From the NCBI GenBank assembly GCA_028583405.1, contig CM053256.1:12040494-12104493 (forward strand): a stretch of DNA of 64,000 bases, given 5' to 3'. Within the stretch, counting starts at the first letter, position 1, and each line of letters opens with the position of its first letter. This stretch comes from Pogonophryne albipinna (Eukaryota > Chordata > Actinopteri > Perciformes > Artedidraconidae). Below are positions 23,451-36,000 of the stretch, piece by piece. Below the pieces are notes generated by a model. That model was given only the letters and a program-made list of their open reading frames with translations. It had not been told where the DNA came from and searched no databases. Both the position numbers and the translations under genes were made by a program.

Positions 23451-24250
23451 GATGTGTTACATGTCTTTAACACTATGGATTTAAAATGTAAACGATAATA
23501 GTTCATAGCAGAGCCATATAATAGAATCTATCTATATGGCGCTGGTTCATAGGACTTTCTGGTTAATATCATTCTTGTTTCAGGGACATTTAGTATTGCC
23601 AAATCCAACTTATGTCACGAGGAAGTTCAAATGCAATATGCAAATAAAGAAAAATAGAGGATAAGCCTTAGTTGATTTGCAGAGCAAACATTCAGATGTT
23701 GGAGCAGCACAACAACAGAAATGAGTACAGATAGAATAGGTAAAAAAAAAAGATAAAAAGAAATACAGGAATAGAAACTATACAATTGTACCATAGCAAT
23801 TATAGACAAAGTTATAATGTAAAAGTGACCAGTTAGGAAGTAAAGTTGCATAATATGATTAATATTGTATAATAATACAATATATTATATTGTGAAAAGT
23901 AATGATACTTTGCATTGTCTGTATGAATTGTATACATATAATTCAGTGTATATGTTGAAAGACAATCCCTTATTAACATAGTAAATCTGATTGTACGGGT
24001 ATAGTAGTATGAGGTTTTAATATGTAGTATAATAATACAAATAATTTAACAGTACACTTCGCCTTATTTATTATGTAATACAAATAATAACAATACTACA
24101 ACTTTATTATATAAATACTCGAGCAAGTACTAAGCCATTCAAAAATATTATTCGAAATTGATATTCAACAACATCGTGGTCTATATTTTGTAACTTTGAT
24201 TCTCTGTCTGCTATCTCATGTTTTCTCCTTAGACGGGTGGGATTCCCAGT
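23451..24250. other. hibadh-tax1bp1 head-to-head spacer
   Basis: About 800 bp of AT-rich DNA between two divergently transcribed genes. The open frames here are short and unrecognised. No repeats or transposon ends stand out. Confidence 0.6.
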
Positions 24251-24381
24251 AGCTCCCCTACCCGGAAATGACGTAATGTTGTTATTATTCCAGGAAGAGG
24301 GCACGGGAAAGCACTGAACTGCGTCAACAATTGTTTTTAAGATACATTCGGATTTCAGCTGTTGGTAATCATGGCATCTGG
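24251..24381 (+). promoter_or_regulatory. tax1bp1 promoter and candidate non-coding first exon
   Basis: An ETS site (CCGGAA, 24262-24267) overlaps a CRE-like TGACGTAA (24269-24276). About 100 bp downstream the donor TCTGG|GTATGT ends a candidate first exon at 24381. An ATG at 24371 in this exon, spliced to exon 2 at 27029, would give a six-codon upstream ORF (M-A-S-G-H-C-stop) ending at 27038, eight bases before the exon-2 ATG at 27046. So the exon is probably 5' UTR. Confidence 0.5.
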
Positions 24382-24606
24382 GTATGTTTAAAGTTGATTT
24401 TATATATAAAACGTATTCTACCGTTCTCCTTTATTCTCTATCTTGACTTGGGATTTTAGAAGGTAGTTGGACAGATAGCATTGCTATCGTGTTTACGTTG
24501 CTAACTAACCTCCAGCTGTTAGCATGCTGTTCTCAAGCTAGCGGCTCTTTTCGTTGAGGGCGTTGTAACTTGTCTCACCTAACAATATTTGTTTAACAGG
24601 GATGAG

Positions 24607-24624
24607 TATATATATATATATATA
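24607..24624. repeat. (TA)n microsatellite
   Basis: A perfect TA dinucleotide run in tax1bp1 intron 1. Confidence 0.85.
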
Positions 24625-26499
24625 GCTCGTTAGTCTTAATGTCTCTTTGCCTAGAGGTTACGATGTCTTCCATTACATGATGTAAGTAATGCTAGCTCGC
24701 TAGCTGCAAAGCTTGCGTAGCCATAATGATTGCTGTTTTCACATAAGGCCTCGCCTCCTAACGTTAGCTTGCATTTGTCAGTTAATAAATGCCACTACCG
24801 TGAGTTTTGTTTAGCGTTTTATATTCGGTAATGCTGTAGATGACAAGAGTGTTCAGTGTTTCCGACCATCAGATGAGCGTGTGACTGCCACAGGCCCAAT
24901 TACGTCGGATTATATCAGTTGAGGCCGAACTGGTGGATCCACCCTGAAGTAGAACTCACGTCATCTCAGTGTTATGTTTAAATAAAGCTTACTTGAACCT
25001 AGCAGAGTCTTTATATCATTCGTCGTGTCGAGGTGACACTATGATAGTCTTTATTAATAGTATTCCTTAAAATAAATCTAAAAGGCATAACATAGTTAAA
25101 TACTACTATAAGAACTAGTCAAAGTAAAATTATTTTGTAACACAATGACTCGCATAAGAATGAATGTCACATATTCTAGCATTAAACATTTGAAAATGTA
25201 TTAGGAGTAAGTTTTGAATCTCAAATGTGATCTGGGAAATGTAATAAGTTTAAATATAGTCAAATACATTGTATTTATATCCCCATATCACAACATTTGC
25301 CTCATGGGATTATACCATTTGTTCAGCATACATCATCCTTTGTTCTTTTCATCCCGCTATTGGATACGAAAAAACTCCACAAATAACAACGTCATTACGA
25401 GAAAAGAGTCAAATAAAAGTTAGAAAGACATACAATACAGTTAAAAGGAGTCGATTACAGTTACAAAGTATTTCTACTTAATTGGTGTAATTAGATGTTT
25501 TTTACACCTCTGAGAATGGGTTTATTTTTTCTAATTTTAAACTGTTTCCCTTTTGACATCATGGAAATAACCTATTACCTCAATCTTGGGGACACTGTAT
25601 CATATAATCATTTCATGTCATTGGTGTTATCAGTTGTGTTTTAGCAATCATTGATAAACACATGAGCTGAAGTGGACCAAATACAATGCCAATGTAAGGT
25701 GTAAAGACAGGCACCATTACCACTCAGGGTGGTACAGATAAGTTGTATGGATGTAGCTACAGGACCAGCCTTTTGCATTGATCATCCATCATGTGTTGGA
25801 AGTGAAAGGTCATCTCTTGTCCTGTACATTTCTGTGTAATGAACATTCCCTATGTTTCCCACTGAAAGAGTACCATTTTGCTGGTCATATGACAACATCT
25901 TTCTGGTGGTAAACTTGGAGTTTTTGATGACTTCATATCTTGACAAGGCATAGTTCAATTAGTCAAGGCTAATGTAATCCCACACCTAAGAAAAAAATCA
26001 GACATTCCCTTGATTGGGACATGTCATCTGTATTTGCCCATTTTATCAAGGGATATTTCATCACAAAAGCAAACCAAATGAGTGATTTTTAACTGAAGTT
26101 ATACTCAAATCTAAGGCCAGTCAAAGGGAATTCTGGTATAATGGTATTAGTCATAATTTTGTGTCACCAGCATTGAACACTAGTACTTTTAATATCTTAA
26201 ACACAAATTATATGACTCAAAATGTAAGATAGTAGTTTCCTTGCGCTGGTTGACATTCATGAAAGCTGTTATGATTGTCAGACAGTTACTGTGTTTGAGT
26301 CGAATAAGAATAAATGCACTACAGCACATTTGGAAGGCAAATAGTGGAACAACCATTTTAATATGGGTGTGGATTGTAACGCAATGCTATAGCCTTGAAT
26401 AAAGGTTATATATCCGACAACTTACCATGTTCTCAATATGAACAATTATTAGCTTAAATACAATGAGGACATGTTTAAATAAAAAATATATGTGAATAG

Positions 26500-26790
26500 T
26501 AGGGCTGCTCGATTATGGCAAAAATCATAATCTCGATTATTTGGGTCAATAATTGATATCACGATTATGAAAAATGATTATCCATTTACTTTGAAAACAT
26601 CAATTTATTGGAGAATTTTGTTTTAAACAGTATGTTTTTAACAGTTGATTACCCTGAACTTTAAGTATAACTCAACTGAAAAACCAATAAATAAAAAAAA
26701 AAAATCGTTATATTTCGATTACATTGTTTTCGTAATCGTGCAAGCCATAATCGTAATTGCGATTAAAATACGATTAATTGAGCAGCCCTA
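26500..26790. mobile_element. hAT-type MITE, 291 bp, in tax1bp1 intron 1
   Basis: The ends TAGGGCTGCTCGATTA and TAATTGAGCAGCCCTA are inverted repeats with one mismatch in 16. The flanks GTGAATAG (26492-26499) and GTTAATAG (26791-26798) agree at seven of eight positions, consistent with an 8-bp hAT duplication. The interior is AT-rich with repeated ATAATC/GATTAT words and no coding capacity. Confidence 0.8.
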
Positions 26791-27045
26791 GTTAATAGCA
26801 ATGTTATAGTGCTTTGTTTGAAATTACCTTAACTGCCAACTACACAATTGATAATATTACATTTGATTTAATAACCATATAAAGTCATTGTTGGATCCTC
26901 AGTATTACATTTTCTCTCGTCATATAGAACTGGCGTTGTCATTCGTTATGAAGAGAGGTATTTTGGTTGTTTACTTGATTATTGTTCTTTTTAATCACAT
27001 ATTTTGTTTCTTGTCTCTTCCTGTGTAGCCACTGCTGAGTGATTT

Positions 27046-30000
27046 ATGGAACTGTTCCTGGACGGGACTTCATTACACGACAACATGGACACATCAAACT
27101 TTGCCCATGTCATCTTCCAGAATGTGGGGAAGAGCTACATGCCCCATGCTGCACTGGAGTGTCACCTCACCCTGACGCAGTTCATCAAACCAAATCCAAA
27201 GGACTGGGTTGGCATATTCAAGGTGAATAACGCTCTTCAATGCATTATGAAAGCCTTTAACAAAACTGCAGTATATGCATATTTATTATGGTTATGAGTA
27301 AATGGAGTAGCAGAAATATAACAGTACGGTTTCAAATGACTGCAGAATTTGATTTATTGGAATCTCCAACATACTGTATGATAGCTCCATTTGTACAAGG
27401 GAGCAATGACATTGCGGTTATTTATCCAGGTCTTAAAAACGAACAAATTAGTGCCAGTGAACACCTCGCAGCTATGTGTCAAGACTTTAATTTAAGGTAT
27501 TAGTGAAAATGTGGAAACCAACTATTAATTCAGTAGTGAGAACAACTTGAATTATGCAGCTATTATAGTGCTTATTTGGAAGAGGGATTGGAGCGGTTTC
27601 ACCCCCTTTAGTTCCCCACATGGATCTTGTTATAGGAGGACATTAAATCCAAAACAGTGGCAGTCATTTGTTTTAGCCTCATCTCTAGTGAATCGTGGTT
27701 GGACAAGGAAGCATATGCCGGCTTTTCCAGTCCAGCATGCTTTTTATTCCCCGGATATAAGAAGGAAGCTGAAAGTAAATCAAATCATAAACAAAATCTA
27801 ACCAATGGCTCTTTGTGTTTATGTTGCATTCTGCCTTATACCCGTATAGTGCACTTATTGTTATGAGACAAGTTGTTTCAGTTTTGCTGAACATGAGACA
27901 TAAAAATGTACATTCGTATTTTTAATAATGATGAAAGCCCTATATTTATACTGTGTCTGAAAAAATAGGTCAATGATTAATATACTTAGTGTGTGCTATT
28001 CATTATACGTCTGTAGATTTATGAAATGTATGTTAACAGAGGGTTTTTCCAAGCTTCACTGAGAAATGAGGTCATGTTAGGCTACTGGAGGACGATCACA
28101 TAATGTCTGGAGGCTGTCTAAGTACCGTGTTCAGCAGTCTTTTGGAGCTGGATGCCACATCACATTATGTTTTAGCCTTAAGCTATTACCAATTGGCAGT
28201 ATACATCTTAAAATTACCAATTTCTTGAGCCTCTAAAACACAGAGCTGAGCAGGATCGTAAATTGTGTAAATGTTCCTGGCAGTGCTGACAGATGAGATG
28301 TTCTGTGCCAAGTTTTTAGGTTTGTTTGGGTAGAGATAACCTGGATACACTGTGCATCATTGTCGGCTCCTTACCCCATATTTAGTTGCTACTGGCTCCC
28401 GGTCAAACGGAGCAAAGTCTTTTTTAGTTTGTTTGCAGTGCTACCACAGTTTTTTAGAAATCTATTTGATATGCTTTTGATCTGAATATAAGTCACGGTC
28501 CAGCTATATCTAGTTAAAGGTTTTTTTTTAAGTGGGGCTGTCTGTATGAGGTACTTATCCATAGTCAGTAATATATGACTTACAGAAGATCACGGTGGAC
28601 ACGGCCCCAGTTTAGAGAAAGCAGAAGCTAAATATCGTACTGCCATGGACAAAGGCAGCCCAAAAACACATTTTAGCCACCTAATAGTAAGAAACGTCTG
28701 GATATAAGTTCATTGCACGCTATATTTAGAATATACAAAAACAAATATGGCCTTTCAATGTTGCAACATCTACCATACTGCGTTTTGCAGTGCGTGCTGA
28801 GCTTCATGGAGGAATGTTGTTGGGACAGGTTGTCACAGTGGCCGAGGAGAAAGCAAGCACAGCTTTATAATTAAGCTGTCTTCGAGAACAACCTCTCTTT
28901 GTGATTAATGAACAACTCTCTCTTGAATTTATACACATAGACAACACATAACCTCCCTCAGCAGCATTGCCACAGGCTTCAGTCAGCTTTCTTGTAGAGG
29001 TATGACTTTGCTGGAATGCTTTTGAATAGTCATGTTTAAACTTAAATAAACTCTATGGTCTCACTTTGTTACAGCTTGTATTTTGAGATTTCTCTTCTGC
29101 AATGTTGCCTGTGTTATCGCTTCAGTCACCAGTCCAGTTTTTATTGAGGCTCTACACCGTTTCTCTACCTCCTCTCCCCCTGTTTATACACAGCAGACCA
29201 CTCTGTTGTAAGTGAAAGAGTTCCTCTCAGAGTTTTCACCCAGCACCACCTCTCTTGCTCTAATGAGTGGACTGGTTAGGGCTAGCCTTCAGTAATGACA
29301 CTCTCTAACTAGGTGCATGTTTTAATTGCTTCCTGTTCTTTACTGCTGGAGGCTGGAACTGCAGTGGTAACAATTGGGGGTTTTGGAGCACCGTGGCCTT
29401 CTATCTCTGGCTCTGATGAACACTTGCAGTATTGTAGCTGTAGGCTGTTTGTACACAGGTGAAAAAATAAACTAGCCTGATGGAGAAAAAGCCTCTACAT
29501 CGGAGCAAATTCTGTAAGGATAAGTTTGATCTGTGTCAATGAATATTGATATATAATTGTCACACACGTTAATCTATGTTCTCTTGCAGAAGCTGGTGTG
29601 AAAGGCTAGTTTGACTGGGCTTGTTGTGGATGTGTGTGTGTCTGAGTGTGCAAACACCGAAAGCCAGCCAGCTCGATGTGACTCTGATTTTGTTTGACAG
29701 TTTTATGGCACCGGGCTGAAGTTATGGATGTATATTCTGTACTCCCCCCCCCCCCCCCCCCCCCCCTCATCAGCCATCAGTTAACAACACATAAAATACA
29801 TGTAATTACATTTAGGTTTTCATTTTAAAGTCACCTATGTATAACATTTTCACCTATTTCCCTCTTCCTGTTATGAGTGAGTTGTAGATACATTTTTCAC
29901 ATAGTGACTGGCTCATGACAAGGGCCGGACCACATGCACGTGGTGGCAGGAGTTTCAGTGGTTTATAGAAATTATCAGTAGGCATGGTGGGACACCTATC

Positions 30001-33000
30001 TTCCAAACATAGATTAAAAACCCCGTAATTATTATAATAAACCACTTTGAGATTTTTTGGAGGTGGCACTGAGCGGATTCTAGGAAGTCTCCTTGTTAAT
30101 TCTCCATTGCTATTATCTTACACTGATGTGGTGAGAGCGTCTGGTTGAAAGTATTCCCCACAATGTCTCACAGGTTGGTTGGAGCACAGCGAGGGACTAT
30201 TACACATTCTTGTGGTCGCCTCTCCCTGAGAACTATGAGGAAGGCACCGCAGTCAACCGAATAGTGGTCTTTCAGGGTAAGATCATACCATGGCTTTATA
30301 TGACTTTGACACATTTTTATAACCGCATATCAGAGGATTGTTAAAACACACTGAATCACTAGGTAGAGTTAAATAAGAACCTTACCCTTCCTGACCTGTG
30401 TTCTGGGGTTAAAAACATTTCAGTTTATGTGTTTTTTTAATCTGTTATACTACTTTTTTATAAAGTAATAGATGGTAACATGACCTGAGAAAGATTTATT
30501 TTCATTCAAACCCACAACATCCCAAAGACTAAGTCTATGATCCACATCATTGAAGTTAAACACACATTTATCCCAAAGTTATAACTGCATTTTGGAATAA
30601 GTGTGCAGTTTAGGCAAAGCTAAGGACTGGGGTTAGTTGTAGGGTTGTGGAGGAATATCTCTTTGGCTTTTCTGTGCATTGTGTTCACTGACTGGATTGA
30701 ATCCCTCCCCAGGATATTACGTGCCCAACGATGATTCCGAGTTCTACCAGTTCTGTTACGTGACCCACAAAGGCGAGATCCGGGGGGCCAGCACGCCCTT
30801 CCAGTTTCGTGCTAACAGCCCTTCAGAGGACGAGCTGCTGACCGTGGAGGATGAATGCAACTCTGACATCCTGGTGGTCACCACCAAGGCTGGCTACCTT
30901 GAGGTAAAGTATGCCACTCACTGACCTTAAAGGTGGGGTAGGTAATTTTGGAGGAACCAGCTCGAGTGCGCTAGAATTTGAAAATAAACAGCCGAAAAAA
31001 ATCTGCCACTTCCTTACAGAGCCCCTCCTCCAACACACACGAACGCGCACATGACCAATGAGGGCACGAGATAAGTTTGTGCACAGATGGAAGGCTGACA
31101 GGCAGGTAGGCCATCCAGTTACTTTAGCCGGGCCGGCTCAGATGATTGGTCGTGCTTTTTACAGTAATACGGCTTCCACAGATGACATTTTTGTTATGGA
31201 TTTTTTGTCAAAGCACTTAAGATATTCATTGCTATCGGGATGTTAAGAGCATTCCATGGAATATAACAAAAAGTGTATCTCGAGCCGGTTTCTCAAACTT
31301 ACCTACCCCACCTTTAAGTGATACAGAAAATATAAGTGCTTATTACATACATAAAATGTTAAATGCTTCGCCCTACTGTCTGTTTGTTTGTCAGAAGATT
31401 TAGCAGTGCTACTCAATACACCAATGCTCTTATGCTGCTGTCACATCCAGAACTTCCACTAACATTTCTAAGTTCATATTAGTTTGGTAACTAAATGACC
31501 TACAATGGTCAACAAAATGATATACCAGTGTGAGAAAAAGGGTTTTAGAGAGTACTTGTCCATAGACAAGTGAGTTTGGCAATTTACTTGTCCGAATACA
31601 TTTTTCACTTGTCCCGAATGGACAAAAATTAGGGCCACTGGAATCTTCTTCTTCGTCATCGTATTTTACATTTTCCCACGGTTTTTACGACACCGCTAAC
31701 GTAAGTGAGCGGTAAGATTTTACTGCATCACACATAGGGTTGGGTATCGTTTGGATTTGAACGATTCTGGTTCTGCTTTTCGATTCTGGTTATTTTCGGT
31801 TCTCGATTCCGGTTCTTTGAGAGGGTAAAAATAAGTCAAACTGGGAGAAAAATATATTTATGAAAACATTAAGTCAAATCTGTATTCCTATTTACAAATC
31901 ACTTCATACTGTTTAATTTCTTACAGTTATTGAATACAATTATATAAAAATAATCTCTGCATTGTTTAGTTAGTTCTAAGTGGTGCAGTTTGAGAATGTA
32001 CAATTGGCCCAGTCTCCTCTGATGTTACACTGCAACCTGCCTGTGAGACACAGTCCAACCACACATGTCCAACACATAGGACATAACCTAATAATAATAA
32101 TAATAATACATTATAAAATTGTATAGCCTATAGGCCTAGTGCTTTTCTACAACTCAAAGACGCTTGCACGCTTACACATGTCCTGCAATACACATGCTGC
32201 AGCTGCTGACTGTTTGTAAAAGTAAATAAATAGTATTTTCATTTCAATAATGTAGCTACTTTCTATACCCTGCTTCATAAACAATACTGACATCCCTGTG
32301 CTCCTCCGAGTCTGGGGGTCCGGGGATGTGAGGACAGCGCGAGGACAGACAGGGAGGCTGCTTCACTTCATAAAGGAAATGGCGGTCATTATTAACAACA
32401 CAGGAGCTAAAACGCTTAATAACCTTCATTACGTGTTAGAGAAAGAACATAAGAAAGTTTGACAAAGATGAGGCTGTTAAACGGGCAGCGGATCCGCTGT
32501 GTGTAGAAAGAGAGAGAGAGACGCTGAGCTGCACCGTGCAGCGATCAGCTGATACGGAGCATATGAGAGAGCTGCAGTCCGCGGGGCTCGGCCTCGCCTC
32601 CTGTCCTCACAACTCTTATTAATCCCGGTACCGGACAATTGTTATTTGTTCCTACTCGGAACCGAGTTTTGCTTCCCAACCCTGACACTGTGCTACACTT
32701 CCCGCCCCGCCCCCGTCTAACTGTACAGAAAGCGGCGAGATGCATTTCCTTAGGAATCGACAAGCAAACCGAAACTAACATTTCTAAACGAACAATGGCG
32801 GACACGGACAATTTGCGAATGAGTTCTGCCTTTTGTAAACTGAATAAATCAATAATTTGTCAATAAACGTCACTTGTCCGATATTGTAAATAACACCTCC
32901 CGGACGGTGGGACGTGTACTTTTTCGCACACTGTATACTACTTGAAACTGAGGATTATGGGAACATAAACCTCTGCAATGTTTCCTCCTGTGCAGCAAAA

Positions 33001-36000
33001 GGTGGAGGAAGCCCAGAGAGAGAAGGAGGAGCTGGTGAAAAACATGGCCCTCCTGCAGCAGGAGAAGGAGCAGCTGGAGGTCGAGAAGGAGGCTCTGCAG
33101 AAGGAGTGTGAGCAGGAGAAGGAAAACTGTGCCCAGCTGAGAAGAGAGAGCCAAGTAAGCTGAGAACAGACGGAGTCATTTTCAGAGTGGATAGTAGTGC
33201 CTGCAGTGAGGAGGGGGGGGGAAATGTTTGTTTCTGTTGTGAAGGTTCAGTCAGTTCATCAAAAGGCCTTGTTCCTTCGTCTCTGGTTACAATAGCTGTT
33301 CTTGGTTTTTGAGTAAGCACATGTTGCTGAAGGTGCCAAATGATATGATTGATGCCCTTTTCTATTTCTTGTAGTTATGTTAAAGACAGTTTTATATCTG
33401 TCTCTTAGCACCCCCTAGCGAAAGACTACACATATGCTGAACTAGCCAAACTTATGATCCACTAAAAGAGTATAAATCACACTCTGACAGATATGAATGT
33501 TTTTATTATCAAAGTTGTAATTCTTTTTTTATAGCATACTATTAAGTTTTCAGTCTCAGTAATAATTCATAATACTGTCCTGAACCATAAATCGGCTGGT
33601 TTTCAGATGAAAACACGATTACAGATTTTGTGGCTGTTAATTTTACGACTATACTTTTATATGTTTTGTTTTTTTATATGGTGTGAATATAAAGTTTTCC
33701 AAAATTCTTCCTATTAAGAAACTGTTACAAAAAAATCATTTCCGTTTGCTTTTTTGATGTCCTCTTAGTAGCATAATTGATTTATTCATTTAAAAGAGAA
33801 TACACTTTTTATGCTTTGTAGCCTTTCACACGCCATGGCTCAGCATCAAATAAGTCATATACCAGGAAGCTATAATTATTTTGTCATATTAGATTTGAAC
33901 CCTTCCAGATGTATCTGTCTTGGCACACATTGGAGAAAATCATTTATTTTATGATTAAGAATGATTTATGCCAATTTTAGATCATGTGCATTCTTGTCCC
34001 ATACCCTACTTGGGCTTTGGTATTTAAACATTATATTTAATTGTCTCCCAGGAGGTGCAGAATTCTTCCCAGGCCCTGCAAGAGGAGAAAGAGGAGGTGA
34101 AGAAGAGGCTGAAGGAGGCCACAGCCAGAGTCATACAGCTGGAGGAGGATCTGATTGGAGTCACCCAGAAGGGCCTGCAAAAGGAAACCGAGCTGGACAG
34201 GTGAGCTCAGGATGGAGGGGTTGGTGCAGATTCTCTAGTTTGGGTTGTTTGATCATCACATATCTCCTTCTTTTTCTTTTCTAAACATTTCACCTATTGC
34301 TTAAGTCAGGGAGAGAGCTTGTGACTCCAGCAGTAGTGCATTAAAAACAGCATGAACCATATACCATACGCTTAGTTCACTAGTTTATTATTTTCCGAAC
34401 TCTGAATATGAATATTGACCGATGTACTATTTGGCTAACATTTTGTCTGACCTTTTCTTTAGTCTCAAGGATAGAGTGAAGAAACTCACAGCAGAGAAGG
34501 AAACACTCGAGTCTCATCTCAAGAACGAAAAAGATGAGAAGGAACTCTACAAGGTAATACGCTGGTAGTAGTTATGCCTTTTTTACATCAGGATACATGC
34601 CAAAATAGAGATTGGCTTAGCGGTGGTTTGGTTTTGACTACTTTGTCAGTGTCAGTTTTACCATCTGTACGGTTAACAATATATTTTGTTATATTAGATT
34701 CCCCAATTTGGAGGTTCAGTTAATTGACTTCCCCTGTTTCTTTTTTTACTTACTGGTAAGTACAAATTCTGTATCATCTTGCCCACACTTTTAGTCTAAA
34801 GAGGGAATGTCTTATTCTGTCTTCTTCTGCGCCGTCTGGTGTTTCTGTGCCTCTGTTGTGGTCGGCACTGCACAGGAACTGGGAGTGCCGCAGTGTCGCC
34901 ACGGAAATGAAGCAAAAAAAACCTACCTAATATAACTCGCAGCATCACACTGGGGCTGTTGCACTATGAAAACTTTATGGGCCTTTCTCAATCTCTGTTT
35001 TGTAATTGAGGTCATGCAGCATTGACTTTACTAGTCATATGTTCTTTGGTACATGATTGTGATAGGTGTTGTATAAATGTTTTATAACTTCTGTGTGTGT
35101 GCGCACCAGATTCACCTGAAAAACCGGGAGCTGGAGAACACCAAGCTGAGTGCAGAGCTGCAGATGCTGAAGTCTGTGGATGTGAACAAGGAAAACACCA
35201 TTGCCCTGTTTAAAGAGGAGGTGGGACGCCTGCAGGCCTGCCTCAGCGAGAAGGAGAAACAGTACAAAGAGATCCTGGCCAAAGTCTCCCCATTGGTACA
35301 AATCACATTGTTTTAATGCTTTAAAAAGAACTCACTAGATTTGTCATATAAACTATTTGCCTTGATCAAAGCTTATGCAAAAAAAAAACCTAAAGGTCCC
35401 CTATTATGCAAAATGCACTTTTTAATGTCTTTTATACATAAATAGGTGTCTCCAATGTGACTCACAAAGTGTCAGAAAAATACAACCCTCTCTCTTTTCT
35501 CAGATTTGCTGCGGTCATGACGGCATTACAGAAATGTGGGCTGGCTTTAGGCCCACGGCCCTATCAGAAATAATGCGCAATGTGTTTTGGACTTAATATG
35601 GTCTGTGTTTACATTAGCAAGCATCGCTAACACTCAGAGCTAACGCTGTACTGGAGAGAGTATGTTTAAAAAAGCAGGATATAAAAAGGAACTCGCCTTG
35701 TGGTAAACCCGCGAGAAAAAAATCATTTAAGCTCCATACTGTTTCAGGAATACAAAGTATCTGCCGGTAGAATTCTCCTGCATGAGCTCTCCTCTTTTTT
35801 TTTTTTTTTTATAAAGTTATGGACCCAGAATCAGCACTTTAGTAACAGGGCTGAAATAGAGGGGTATGAGGCATGGCTACAATGGGTGATCTGTTTGGTA
35901 TTTTGAGCAAAACACTTCATAGACATGTTTTTTTATATATCCGAGACCTATAATATATGCCTAAAAATTGTATAATAGGGGACCTTTAAGATAATTTGAA

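Noticed and set aside
24371..24381. ATG in the first exon as the tax1bp1 start codon
   Set aside because: Splicing to the exon at 27029 gives a stop after six codons in this frame, so it can only be an upstream ORF.
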